Assembly (NCBI GenBank): GCA_002917075.1
Contig: NTMA01000021.1
Span: 558,001 to 622,000, forward strand
From: Hawksworthiomyces lignivorus
Taxonomy: Eukaryota > Ascomycota > Sordariomycetes > Ophiostomatales > Ophiostomataceae
Length of the DNA: 64,000 bases
Direction: 5' to 3'
A program made the position numbers and the translations under genes. This document shows positions 1-12,934 of the stretch, piece after piece. The first letter of the stretch is position 1. The number at the start of each line of letters is the position of its first letter. The notes under the pieces were generated by a model that saw only the letters and a list, made by a program, of their open reading frames with translations, had not been told where the DNA came from and searched no databases.

Positions 1-1146
1 CAAGTGCTCTGTACCTCTGCATGACTTGGGTGAGTTGTGTACATGCACGTCTAGCCCAACGCAAACTAGCCAGGCCAATGTGACACAGCGTGGATACCCC
101 GTCCGTCTACAGCACATACACATACACGTACAGTTGGGAGGACTTCATGGGTCGTGGTTGTGCGTTTTCTTTCTCTTTTCTTGGCTGTCTTGCTTTTTGT
201 CTTGTGGCTTGGCTCTCAAGCGAAGTATATCTCCTAGTGCAAGCATTTTTGATACGCTATCAGGACTGTAGCGTGGTATTTGATACCCCGTTTGGTACCG
301 TTTCCCGAGTAGTTCATCAGCGGCACGGCCATCAGACAAGGCTAAGGAGACTTGTACCCCGATACTGCACTGTCTCGGCAAATGGGAACCTCTTCCAGCG
401 CGTCTATTGATTGGCTAAGTGTCTCACTACTTGATCCACCATCCCGGTCCAGTCCACCTCCTCTGCCTAGTTTATTTACTGAAAACTGAAAAAAATGCGA
501 TACTGGAGAACATAAATACTAGCTCCCAATAACTGGTACTAACAAGACCCAAGACGCTGAAGAACTAAGTAACCTTCTTTGTTCTCTATCCACAGCTTGC
601 TCATCGTGGCAAGAATAGACAGGGGTATGGGATCGGTCGTCTTTCTGGTGGTCCACACGTTTGGACAGCAATAGCAGAACCCCCCCTAATCCACCTCTGA
701 CCTCTCCCCTTTTCGTCTTTCGTCTCCAACGACATGGTTCAAGGGTCTAACACAAGGCAACTGTCGTTCTCGTGCGCTTTTCCGCCCGTTCCTCTGATCT
801 CTTGTTTCCTTTTCTTATTTTTTTCTTTTTTCCTTTTTTTATTGCTCTTCCTCCTTTTTTGGTCTCCTCTTCTGGCTATTGCGGTTTTGTCAGGCATACT
901 GCTTCGACTGACCCGCAGGTCATAACAGCCACAAGATCAGGCGTTGTCCCGATGTCTCTATCATACTACCACCTCTCAATTACCTCCCACTTGTCTTGTC
1001 TCGTGAGGGAGAGCATTTCTCTACCCCTCCCCCTCTTTCCTATTGACGAGGATCCCCGGTGATTGAAATAGGCCGAGCGGGTTCTGCGAGCCTCTCGAAG
1101 TTCTCTGCAGAGGAACTACGGAACTAAAACTGGGACGTACATATCT

Positions 1147-1155
1147 TACTCCGTA
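1147..1155. repeat. First copy of dispersed 9-mer TACTCCGTA
   Basis: The 9-mer TACTCCGTA, or its reverse complement TACGGAGTA, occurs at 1147, 7921, 8655, 12336, 16159, 33626 and 39484. All copies lie outside coding exons. Several near copies also occur, for example at 7867 and around 32540 and 33639. Function unknown. Confidence 0.7.
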
Positions 1156-3915
1156 CAACTGCAGTATGAGGTAGAAAGAGAAACTGAAGGGAAAGAAGGC
1201 GATTCGACGGTGAATATCCCACTAATTCTCGCGGCAATGCCAATGTAAACTCGGCCTAATCCTGACTTGGAAATTTCAAGAGGCAAAGTACCCTTCCCTC
1301 TTGCTTTAATACAGGTGCCATCGTTTTCTTGTCGTGATTATACTGTGATGAGATATGTACGGCGTACTGCCCAATCGTTTCGAAAAAAACTCGTAGTCTT
1401 AGATTTCTCAATCTCTTTATTCGTAGGCTCTTCTTACCTCTTCCTTCCTCGTCCAACCTCTGAGCCGTTTTGCTTTTCTTCATCTGCAGCTGTTGATCGT
1501 CTGCTTTTTGCACTCTTTCACGTCTATATTCCTACTGCTTTGTTATTACCCTCTATTTGATAGTGGTGCTGAAACAATTTATAACCTTCTGCTCTCTGCC
1601 ATTATCTGCTCTTCCTCAAGTTAAAAAAAAGTCGACCATATTTCCATCCCCAACGGAGAACCAAAGCGGACCAAACAATAGATAAAACATACAAAAGCCG
1701 CATTCCGCATTCCGCAGAAACCAACCAGGGCAGTTCCTGTCCTTTGCTACCTCTACAAGAGAAGCGGCTGAGGGGAAGACGAGAAAGAGGAGGGGGTTTG
1801 CCGACTTCTGTTTCTCCGTTCCCACACATTTCAGCTGGTCACTGTGGTCCGGACGTCCTTCTTCTCCGGATCACATATATGCTGTGGAGGGACCAGGCCT
1901 CTAGAGAAGCAATTACCCAGAGAGACACGGCACCACCGCCCTTCAAGTAGCTATATTTGCAGTTCTTCCTCTCAAATGTCTCCGCCCTTTTCCCGCTTCT
2001 AGCCCTTCTGTGTCGTGATGAACCCCTGGAGACAGGACGACATATCAATATCGTCTTACCATACAAAGCCACTGTTGTTGCTATTGTGGGTGCGTGATGG
2101 TCTTCACGGCAACAATCATTCGAGTAGTCTTATATACACAAGGCAGCATAATACAAGAAAGAAAAAGAAGAGACGGCAAATAAAGAAAATACATAAACAG
2201 ACCAAAAAGGGGGAAGAAGACGAAAAAAAGAAAAAAAAAAGAGTATCTCCATCATATCCAAGCGCAGCAGGAACTATCCACGACTTCTTTCCTCATATAA
2301 GTTGAGCAAACATTCTGCTTCCTAGTTATCCTAACCACCAGATCCGAGACGAGAAGACAGCTGTTACTTTTCTTCATTGCTTCATTTTCCTTTCCCAGAC
2401 ACCTGATTCTTCGGGCAAGAGAAAAAGAAGCAATACACCATCGCTCAACTATTTTCTTTGTATTGCTTCCTCACCGGCCTTCTTAGCCTCTCGCACTACC
2501 TATCTAGACCGTTTTTAAAACCCTCGACCACCCCGCTAGAAGAGCTCTTTTCTTTTGTCTATATCTCTTTAAAGATATTTCTATTTAGCCTCCCTACCAA
2601 CTCTTCTCTGCTCTATTCCAACTTACTCCGCATGGTGGCATACTTTGTCTCCTATGTTCTAACTTCTCCCCGTTGTGCAACTCTGGCCTTTTTTTCAAAG
2701 GAAAACATATCGCGACTCGAGACCAATTACACAAATCGCCTATGAAGGAGACGGAAAACGGTGTCAGTATCAGTTTAATCTGAATTGTCTTGTTATCAAT
2801 TCTAAAACCAATTGGATGCAGCTCGTTCCCAAAAAGGTACCTCAGACTTCGGGTACTTGGTATCAATTTGTTCTTCGTTCTCAAACTAGCACCGGAGTAG
2901 CTTCGTTTTTCTTATTTTATCCCAAAAGCCTGGTCTCGCAACAAGTCGGCGTCTGCGGAAAGAGAAGAAATATACGGTTATATTATAACATCTAGATCGA
3001 CCATCAGCAACCGAAAGCTGCCTCTGACCACCGATAAACACTATTGGGAGAAACAGTGTCAACAGTTGTACCACGGCCTGCAGCTAAATAACTTATGCAG
3101 GAATCAGAACAGCAAGAGAAGGCTTACAGTTGATGAGGCTTAGAGGTCAAAGAATATCGGAGCATTCTGTATTATGAAATATTGGAAAATACAGATACTT
3201 TCCGGCTCAAAGATACTTCTGAAATAAGTCCCACATCAGAAGGTCTTCAACCCTGCGGACTCACAAAACCACCGCTTCATCCGCCTTCTAATAACACCAT
3301 CACCCGCCTTGCCTCCCACTAATAAGTGCAGCCGCACCATTCTTCTTTACCAACACTGCTAAGAAGGTATGTCCCTCTGACGCTGTTTTGCCCTAGCTGG
3401 CTTCTCGCTTCATGCCTTACGCCCACACTGCTGTCATCTCTATAATTCTCCGCATATGTCGGGGGCCTTTCCCCTTCCTCTCTCATTTAACCACAGCATC
3501 GCCTTCCCACCCTTAGTCTTTTTGTTAACAAGCCACAAGCCTCTCCCATACCGTAAACTCCTTCCATCGACATATCATCATATCTGAGCCTGAGCCTGCG
3601 GGGGGATGGGGGTAGGGGCTCTTCTATCGATGCTACTGCAGTGTAGTCCTCCCTAGTTATGTCTTCATCGCCTCTCGTTTCTCTTTTCTCCGCAGAATTT
3701 CACAGCTGGTCATCTTAAACGTCGCCTCTCACTCAGGATACCTGATACTTACTCTTTCGGCCTTGCAGGCATAACCTGTTCAATCAAAATCCGCAGTATT
3801 CGTGTTATCTCCAGCTTCTATATCCTTGCGTCCTCTCTCTTGCCCACAGTTGGCATCCTCATATACACCCGATACGATAGGACTGTACGCCAAATTGCTA
3901 AGCCTTTCGTTTCTA

Positions 3916-3937
3916 TCTCTCTCTCTCTCTCTCTCTC
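3916..3937. repeat. (TC)n microsatellite
   Basis: Uninterrupted TC dinucleotide tract of 22 nt inside the pyrimidine-rich region upstream of the gene that starts at 4871. Confidence 0.9.
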
Positions 3938-4870
3938 CAATGTTAGCAACCGGTCATAGCTGAGGTAAGTCTTCCTTCCTCCCTTTTTTTTCTTCTTTTT
4001 TTCTTCCGCCATCAAAACTTCCACCCGTCCCCACCCTCTTCTTTTTTTCACTGGCATTTTCTTTCGTTCCCCAACCCAACTATTTCAATCCGGCATCGAA
4101 GTTGACCCACCCGGTGATATACCTGCTCTTTTCTGGATAATGCTCTTCGTATTTCTATATAGCATTTTTCTTGTATACCATGTCACTCTACCAGTGTTCA
4201 CGCCCTTCAAGCCACTCTCTTTTCTTTTTTATTTTATTTCAGCTCTCTAGTTGTTATTCCCTAGTTTTCTGGTTTGGCTTGCTGAGCCACTGACGACTGA
4301 CGTCTTCTGTGGCTCTTCACCAGTTCCAACTTGACCTTTCCGCTAATTTTCTCCCTTTGCGCATATTTGGACGAACCAAGTCTGCGTGGGGTGCCGTCTA
4401 CTTCTTCTGCTATAAAAGCTATTTATTCATCTTCCCACTCCCATGCTTCATTATTATTTTTCCTGTTTTCTGCCCGTCTCCTGCTGGCGTATAAGCGTCT
4501 CTTTGACATAGGAGAGAGTCTTTTCACCTATGGATATACAGAGACAAGAAAACAATACCATAAACCCCATTCTGTTTATTACATTGTTGTTTAGACCACT
4601 ACGCTATCTGAGCATGCTTTAATTGTCTAATGGGGTTTCTCTAGTTTGCCACGGCTGCTTTAAGTACTCCGAATCGCTTGTCAGAAGAGCAACGATACTA
4701 CAGTGAAAAGCAGAACAAACCGTCCTCCCATCCATTGAAGGGGACTGCCACAGATCAGAACTGCTACGGATTCTGTTTTGGTCTTTTGGCTTCTAAATTC
4801 TCCTTAGCGATATTATCCGAGCCTTCTCATCTCACCTTGTTAACATAGCAGCATTTGGGCCTGAAGTGGA

Positions 4871-6195
4871 ATGGACGATCTCTTCCGTCGAGGGAAGCGG
4901 AAAGAAAATGCGATGCGTCCAACATCGAATCCAAGGTATCAGCAACCAGGCCAAGAAGCCTCGCAACAGCGGCGATCTCACCAAAGTGGTTCATCCAGGG
5001 CTGAGCAGCAGAGGACCTCCACAGGCGGAAGTCGCAGTTTGAGCAGTGGTAGTGGCTCTGGTAGTTATGGTGGATACTACCACGAATCGGAAGCTAGCGC
5101 ATTTCAAAACGAAGCGCCTCACGGAGCCATGGGCTTTCCCCAGTCAGCAGCAGGCTATGGCCAAGATGCACGACAAGCTCAGGGCTTTGCCAGCGCTTAT
5201 AATCCTGCTCCAGCTGGGATGATGTATAATGTTCAGCAAGCTGGTGGGCAGAATCCAGTTTTTGACGCCACCCAGTCTTATTCCTCCAGGCAGCATGGCG
5301 GCATGCAAATGATGGCTACCGATGTGAACTCTGCTCCTTATTTCTCTAGCGACTCGGCCGCGGCTTCTGCTGTTGCTCTGCATGCACAAGGTGCCCAGAC
5401 TAGCCATGCTTCTGCGTTATACCATCAGCAACAACATCAACAAAACCCAGCTTATTCAGGAAGCATAGGCACAATTCCTGGAACGGCGCCTCTTGCGTCA
5501 CATACAGCAACCACCTCTAACGCAGATCAGCCTACCGCTAGTGCTGCTGCTGCTGGCTCTCAAGATTACGCCGATACACATGAATCTTATAATTCTTACC
5601 AGAGAACGCTTAAAGAAGTGTTCAAAAATATTAAGAGCGGGTCCCTCTCGCCGGCCTCTGAATCTCTGCTTAGTATATCGGACTGGTTGCTATCAAGAGT
5701 TGAATCACTAGGTAAGTGAAACGTATCAGCTAGGCAAAAGAAAAAGCGAAATACTAATTCTAGCTTTTCTGCAGGTCTGACGGTAGATGACGAAGACCTT
5801 TACGAAGGCAGGGTTAAGCTTTGGACGAATTTCAATAACGCCTGGTTAGGGCTACTCGAAAAGCAAAAAGGGATGATGTGGTCTGGAAAGAAGATACATC
5901 GCTCCCAGAGTCTGATATCACTGGACGACCTGCAAAAAATGGCTAGAGAGTTAGTACGCCTTTGTGACGGTATCGAACGCTTTGGACTTGTGGATTATGA
6001 TTACGGTGTATGGGAAGAGCGCATAATGGCTGGTAAGTGACATTTACAAAGGGAAAAGAACAATACAGGGAGAGATAAGGGAAGAGTTGCAATTGCTAAA
6101 CAAAGACAGTTCTTACCGAATGTGTGGACCTCTACGACATGGCAGAAGAAGAGGCCACCAACGCCGGTGAAGGTTCAAGCTCTCGTCAACGCTAG
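4871..6195 (+). CDS. Conserved hypothetical protein, Gln/Ser/Ala-rich N-terminus
   Basis: Three exons, 4871-5711, 5775-6032 and 6110-6195, join in frame to give 394 residues. Both introns (63 and 77 nt) have GTAAGT donors and CAG acceptors; intron 1 also has an ACTAAT branch-like site. Residues 1 to about 235 are low in complexity (Gln, Ser, Ala, Gly, Tyr) and probably disordered. The last 150 or so residues are a compact, charged, probably helical region beginning near YQRTLKEVFKNIKSG and continuing through LTVDDEDLYEGRVKLW and WEERIMAVLTECVDLYD; this part looks like the conserved domain. I do not recognise the family and assign no function. There is no signal peptide, membrane segment or catalytic motif. 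The composition would fit a nuclear or regulatory protein, which is inference only. The ATG is preceded by nearly 5 kb without other genes. Confidence 0.8.
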
Positions 6196-9100
6196 ATCCG
6201 GGCCGTGCAGACTATGAACGGAGTTCTTCTTATGTCTTCTTTCTTATTTTACACGTTTCATGGGCTATATCCAGCCCCAGTCATATTTGATCCCGAAGGT
6301 CTCGGAATTGCCTCCCTCCTCAAAATTTATACCTGCCCTCTTCATTATTTTTAGCATCATAGATTTTCTACTGTATTGTTTATGCATATTGCTTACCTAT
6401 AGAGCTATGCTTCTCATAGCTATCTTTTTTATTTGTATTGTCGAACTCGCCACCATCCATGGTTACGTGATTGGCATATGAAACGAGCGTTCTCATATGT
6501 CAAATCTATACTCGCCGCTGCTGATAGATGTGCTGGTGCAGTAGCCCAATGGATACTGACGCCGCTCACTGGCACGATTTTTTTTGGCGTCATGGCTAGA
6601 CCGGTCTCGATGGAAATGGAGGTATTCGAAGGTTAAAGCGGGTCAAAAAAGGAAGACACAAAGCTGGAGGCGGAGCAGTCAGTCCCAGCTGCGGGCGTTC
6701 TGAGGATATTAAAGTCTTATGTGTTTTACGGACGAGTGGACCTTTCAATGTTGCGGCTGGCCGGCTGGCCGGCTAGGGAACGAAAGCAATATTAGAAGCA
6801 TTCTCCCTCACGGGGTGCTTAGCGCTGCAAGAGTGGATAGACAAAAGTACAAGAATTGGAAAATGTCGGAAACGGACGGTTAGATCGGAACAAGGGCGTT
6901 CAGTACTGGGATTTGCCGGCGTGGTCTACATGAAGATGGGGATTCGAAGTAAAATTTCCTATTTAAGCATATGAATCACATACATTTTGACCACGGTGAC
7001 CGCAAGGCTTGGTTGAGAGAGGCAAAAGTGGACCAGGAATGTTGTATACGAGTCAGACGTGGGAGGCCGACGAGTTGTTGACTGGGGCTTTCACGTAGTT
7101 AGATCCAAATATGGCAAATACCCTTTTGAGCTGCTTGTCGCAAACCAAGTATTTCGGTCTTGGTGAAAAGCAGAAATACGAGCTGAACTCATTGCGAACA
7201 CATGAGTGGATCCGATGATGATGCGAACCAAGGGAGAGCACCACGAGACGCCAAGAAGAAGAGTAGCACTAGGGTATTCCGTGCGTTATGTTCAACAATA
7301 GTAAGCTTCTCTTCTTATATTCGCACACAAATATTAAAAGCAATATAGCTCTTCATTTTCTCAAAATCTCTCGGGTAAAGCATTACTTTCTGGTCGGCGT
7401 TTTCATTACGATCAATCTCTCTTCCGCGAGGTAAACTCGAGACTGCTATGAAGGACGAAGACACTCAGACGACACAATCACAGTAGCACACTCCAAGTAA
7501 AATATTATACGGCTGGGATGACAAGCTTCTGGTGACATGGGAGACGACTGCTCCAACTTCTGATTGCTGGAGGCTCTTAGACAACCGACGATTAAAGTCG
7601 ACATGGCTACAGACAGCGTAACTAAAGCCAATAAACGCTAGACAAAACCCGTACCGGCGCTACGGAGAATTAAATCTGGTTTCCATGCGAAGATGAGGGT
7701 CGCCGCCTCCGTGCGGAGGGCCTTCTGAAACCTAAAGGTCCACATGAAATCTAGCACACTTGCCATACGTCACACTGGCAATGTGAGTTACATGGATGAG
7801 GCGTCCCGACCACCTGGATCTGTGCGGGACGGAGCGGGCTACAGGATGTGGGCCATCGCTAACCGAACTCCGTAAAGTCCCATTCTCTGCACCTGGCATG
7901 AACAATGATCTCGAACCCCGTACGGAGTATTTAATAGTATGCATACGAATACAGGTCCTCCGAAAAAGCAGGATTCTGTTTCTTGACCAACAACCGCATA
8001 TTTTTGCGATTTTGTTTGGCTTAATTATTTTTCCTCCTGGTTTGACCCGAATTGCTGGGTTGCCTTTTTTTCTTTTTCTTTCCAGACCCAAGTTACGGGT
8101 GCATAGGGATACCTCAGCTGGAAGACGCGTTCAAGGCAACAGTAACAGTTGATTAGGAATTGGCAGCGATCGACAAGAACAGCCGTGTACCTGTACAGGA
8201 ATTTGAAAGTGACGTGAGTGGTGGAGGGTACCTAATGCCACTACAGCCAGGTCCGCAATAAACCCCCTTCTGGAAGAGAAGAGTAGCCACGAGCAACGAA
8301 CATGTGGAGAACTTTTCACAATCCGACATATTGGTTTATCAGCTTCAGAAATACGCCTTTAAAAATAAAAGCGGATGACATTCCTTTACCTTGGTGCTCC
8401 CTTGTCACAATATTGTTTGCCCGGCTCCCTCCCAGACATTATTCCATTTTCTTACGTGTCTCACTTTTTTGATAGCTTGTGCGTCCCTGCGTTTTGCAAC
8501 ATGTGGCGATTTAAGACGACCACCTACGAATACTCATAATAACATTCTTTCTCTTTCTTCTTCTTCTTTTTATTTTTGCTTATTTCTCATATATATTTCT
8601 TTTCGGCTTTCTGAACTCCATCCTATACCCTCTAGAGAGTTAGTCAGCTTCTTATACTCCGTACATATAGTTTCTTTCTTGGCCACACAATAAAGTATGG
8701 CAAGTTAATATCAAAAAGAAGACAATAAAATGATATTCGAGTCAACAGACCAGAAGTAGGAGATTACGGGGGAAAATGTATAGTAGAAATACAACGAAAG
8801 CACACGACCTTGGAATTCCGATGTCCTTGGTTTGAATAACATTTATGGAAGCTTTATACGACAAGCTGGAACTGGGCTTCTAAGATAGGAACACTTTACG
8901 AGCATTGAATGTGATGCTCTCTTTTGGCTAGCTATTAATAGACTTCTGTATACGGCATGTAGCACCTAGCTCTTCGATGTTTATACTACACGCGTGGCGG
9001 TAAATTTTTTAGGCGATATGTCTCACAAGCCACTAGTACACACGCACGCGTCGTCTTCTGCTTCTTTGTCAATAGAATGGAAGTGTTCACATTTTTCATT

Positions 9101-10725
9101 TCTCATTTAATTCTTTCTATCTGCTTTTAGTTTTCTGTCTTTTCTTCCTTTGTCTTCATTCTTTTCTGAGATGTTCGAACCCAGCTGAAAAGCGATACCC
9201 AGGCACCCAGGTTCTCATTTCAGGCGTGATTTCGAGTGGGTCAGCATAGGATCTAAAATAATAAATAGATCAATTGATTTCGGTGAACAAAAATATAGTC
9301 TCTGCAAATGTACACAAGGGAGACGACTGCGGTTGAAAGAAGTCAATAGAGACATACCATTACAATGGTCGGCGACCGGGGATCATAAGGGAAGAAAAAA
9401 AAACCTAGAGCTAGTTTGAAGGTAAGTGGAAAAAAGGATGTAAGTGAGTTATGAAAGGGCTGTCAAGGATGCATTTCTTGGGTTGTCCACGCATGCCCGT
9501 CAACAGAGAGGAGAGAATAATGGATGATGACTTTCTCGTTGTTGCTAGTAATTCTGTTCATCGCATTAGAATAATTCGTTTTATCGGCTTACATGTATGT
9601 AATTCTGATATGTCTCATTAATGAAGTAAGGCAGGCCTTCAATTATGCTTATCTGTCATAAAGAAGGCTGAAACTAGAGAGATCTGCTGCGGATCTATGA
9701 AATGTCAGCTATGCAATATAAAAAGCAAGTACGTATGAGAGGGAAAGGTTTTAGCTAGGCTTTTTCAGTGATCTGGTAGCGGATTGACTTGCATACTATC
9801 AAGCGTACATCGCTTCAGTTAAAAACACTGTTTTGGTATTAGTCGGGTTCTCATAGGTATGTTCTAAACCCACGTTTTACAGGTATTTTGAAAGACGAAG
9901 ATAAAATAGTACGCGAGAACAGTCGCGGTGCGGCTACAGCATGTCCAAAAAGTTTAAGATGGAAAGTAGCCATTAGACAAATGAAAATAAGGAGCTTACT
10001 CTGTTCAGACATAGGATTGGTTTGCTTCTTGTTGAATTATTATTGCTGGTTTGCTGTGATGCTCTATGTAATTCTCAATTAAGACTCGTAGCAGTGGCGT
10101 TCTACCCCATCAGTTGCGCTGAAGGAGAGAGACATCCTTGCTTCGAAAAAGAGTAGAAAATCTGGCAGCCTCACTATTATGTCCTCTCCATATTAGGATG
10201 TGAAGACGAGGCGGTGCCATGGAAAAAGGTGAGGCCATGCAAAATATTCAACACGATTGTTCCTGCCCTCCAGTTATATAAGGCTAGATCAGCTGGGTTC
10301 ACAGAACACCGAACAATCACCGTGACTTGTCACCCTCTATGGGAAGTCTGTGTTCTTCGGAATAAAAAAAAAAAAAGAAAACGTCTTGGTCTTTTTTTAT
10401 CATATCATCTACTCATTCCCAGAACAAAGGCCAAAAATTGATACAAAATGGCAAAATAAAGAACAAAACAGAAGTAGGGATATATGGCTTTACATGCACT
10501 CAGCTGTCACAGCGAGAAATTGCATTCGCCTCAAAGGTGGCATTTATCTTGACTCGCACGCTTGCAGCCACAGGCCTCAATGTCTGCTCAATAGCACCAC
10601 AAAAATGCCGTCCTAGCCCAATCATTTCCGTAATAGTGCTCCCCCCAAAGTCTTATTAGAACTGGTCTGCGCAAAGTATTAGCACAATAGGACAAGGCTG
10701 ATGGGAACTCAAAAGACAAGAAAAG
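6196..10725. other. 4.5-kb gene desert
   Basis: No convincing coding region, tRNA or transposon relic. The open frames (for example the two overlapping opposite-strand frames near 7732-8152) have no recognisable protein features. The stretch holds three TACTCCGTA-type sites (7867 near copy, 7921, 8655) and a short GGCTGGCC tandem repeat at 6755. Confidence 0.55.
6755..6774. repeat. Tandem GGCTGGCC repeat
   Basis: Two and a half head-to-tail copies of the octamer GGCTGGCC. The array is also rich in the palindrome GGCC/GCCGGC and could form a small hairpin. Confidence 0.8.
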
Positions 10726-11545
10726 CTAGAACGCACCAAGTGTCATGCTAATGCTGACATCCGTGTTCTCGACCATCTTTGTGAATTCCTCAAAGCTGAT
10801 CTTGCCATCCTGGTCTAGGTCGGCTTCCATGATCGTCTTGTCCACAATCTGCTGCAGCTGTTGGTCTTTTAGGTTGTTGCCTACCATCATCTTGAGGACG
10901 ATAAAGAGTTCGCCGTTGCTGATGTAGCCATCTCGGTCGATGTCATACACCTTGAAAGCGAACCGAAGTTTCTGCTCCTTGTTGCCCTTAGATGAGAATG
11001 CACTTAGACCAGTGACAAACTCCTGGAAATCGACATTGCCTCCTCCGTCTTCGTCAAAAATGGCAATCATCCTGGTTCAGTAGCCTCGCGTTAGAAACAT
11101 TGTCACCCTTGACGATAACATCTTTCCTCGTCACATTTCACTTCTTCTGCCCTAATTCTTTCATTCTCGTCTCGTTTCTTTTATATATACCTTGTTGCTA
11201 GTGGGTTTGATGCAATTTGTGGCAAGCTTAAAAATTCATCGCGTTCAATTGTACCGGAGTTGTCCTTGAGAACAAAACAATCATAGGTCAGCAAAGAAAC
11301 TCAAGACGGCACATCTGCGAAAGACAGCTGCGACAGGAGGAAAAGGAAGAAGGAGCATACCTTATCCAGCTTCATAAACCTCTTCTTTAGACGCTCGACT
11401 TCTTCATGGTCGACTGAAAGCACCCGCGAGTTAGTCACATGTTGGGAGCCAACGGGACAAGCTGACGTTTGAAGGTTGAGAAAGAAAACCCACAGTTTGA
11501 TGTTTGGACAATATTGTCTAAAACGGCACTCGTTGTGTTTCCCAT
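10726..11545 (-). CDS. cnb1: Calcineurin regulatory subunit B
   Basis: Calcium-binding regulatory subunit of the protein phosphatase calcineurin; it activates the catalytic A subunit in Ca2+ signalling. Exons 11545-11494, 11413-11361, 11264-11191 and 11071-10726 encode 174 residues, the normal family length. The protein starts MGNTTS, an N-myristoylation signal as in other calcineurin B proteins. Four EF-hand loops are visible, beginning near D34 ([12 protein letters not shown]), D66 ([12 protein letters not shown]), D103 ([12 protein letters not shown]) and about D144 ([12 protein letters not shown]). Intron 1 has the less common donor GTGGGT and intron 2 ends in AAG. The short C-terminus reads SMTLGAF. 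It is divergent from epl1, with 1.4 kb between the two ATGs. Confidence 0.96.
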
Positions 11546-12934
11546 GACTGTTTTCTCTAAACCGTATACCGCACTTTGCTATTCCGTAGTTCTTTTTTGT
11601 TTCTATGCCTCTGTCGTCCGTCGCCTGAGGTGTCGATTTGTCTTCTCGTCTCCCGGCTACCAACGGTTTCCGAGTCTCTTCAGCTGGCGATTGCTCAGTG
11701 CCAAACGCGGTCGTCTTTTTTTAGTCGCTTGTTAATAGCAAATTTCGGCGTCCGTTAAGCGTCCTCTCCTGGGTATCTTCTCTGCTATAAATATAGAGAA
11801 GTGCCGGTTGTGTATGTCCGAAACTCAGGACTCGTGCTGGGATGGTAAGGCTGAGAAAAAGGAATAAACTTAAATAGGGGTGTTGAACAGAGCGACGGCT
11901 GTTTGTATGGTGGGGTAACAGTGCCCAGAAGAACTAATCGTCTAAACTCTGCTTACAGCTCCGGCTGTAACACGTGCCTCAAGCGCCTTGTCCTTCCCAC
12001 TTGAGGAGCCCTTCGTCATAGGCAATTGCATAATCAAAAACCACGTGATCACACAATGGCCTAGCATTGAGACGTGATCTGGCCTTTTCTGGTACGGGTT
12101 GCTATTTTCTAGCTGAATACTAGAATATTGACATGAATTATTCGTATACATATATTTTCTTGTGTCTTATCAGGAACGCTTCTCTCAAGAAATCGACGCA
12201 TCAGTACGAGACTACAAGCCAGTTGTTTTTTTGTTGATGAAGCCACACGGGATAAAAACATAATAAGAGCCTACCAAGATAATCACGTATATTGTATTGT
12301 AGCAAAAATTGTCCAGCCGCCATATAAGGCACTCCTACGGAGTACATACGCGTAAAGATGATCAAGTATGATTAAACAGAGAGCGGTTGTCAGTGGTTGC
12401 TTGGCATACTTTATGCCTGAAAGTATAGCGAAGACCGGAATAATTGCAAGGGGAGGCCCCTGTGGCAAGCAATGGTCGCAGTTGCATTTTAGTGAGTGGT
12501 GGCGGAGGTGCTGTGTGGCTCAGCATACCTTTTATCGCTGTTTTTTTTTTTCATATTAATTTCATTTTCTATTTTATTTTATTTATTTTTTTTTTAAATT
12601 CCCACCGCACAACAGACAGCCACCACCCACCCACTCACCCCCTTTTCCCCGCGAAAGGAAGACGAGAAAAGAAAAATTTTCGCTCTTTGGAAGGACACCC
12701 TCCCACCAGCAGGAAATAACCTCTCGCCCCAGCGACATTTTTACTCGCCCTGTTTGAGAGTCGATTTTTACAGCATCGAAAGACGTCCCAAAACCTTTGA
12801 TTTTTATCGAAAAAAATCGAGCAATTGGTGTCGCATGGCACATTCAATACCCTGAGAAAATTTGAAGCGGATTTTCCGCGGGCTTGCTGCCCTTTTTCCC
12901 TTTTGTTCTCATCCTCCTCGCATTCGCCGCAGCC
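11546..12934. other. Divergent promoter region cnb1/epl1
   Basis: No gene seen. Contains a T-rich tract at about 12541-12596 just upstream of epl1 and a TACGGAGTA site at 12336. The segment 12604-12930 is the likely epl1 leader. Confidence 0.6.

Larger units (their letters stand above)
1..4870. other. Long non-coding stretch upstream of the first gene
   Basis: No reading frame here looks like a protein: the open frames are short, low in complexity and T/C-rich. Much of 700-4600 is pyrimidine-rich on the + strand, as expected for promoter and 5' leader sequence of a fungal gene transcribed to the right. Splice-like motifs (for example GGTATGT near 3366 and GGTAAGTC near 3964) hint at introns in a 5' untranslated region, but I cannot prove a transcript. 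Confidence 0.6.

Noticed and set aside
6940..6960. TTCGA-containing stretches checked as tRNA B boxes (also near 9175 and 33011)
   Set aside because: None has the full GGTTCGANTCC box with a matching A box and acceptor stem at the right distance.
7732..8152. Two overlapping opposite-strand frames of about 118 codons
   Set aside because: Neither shows recognisable composition or motifs; overlap of both strands suggests chance.
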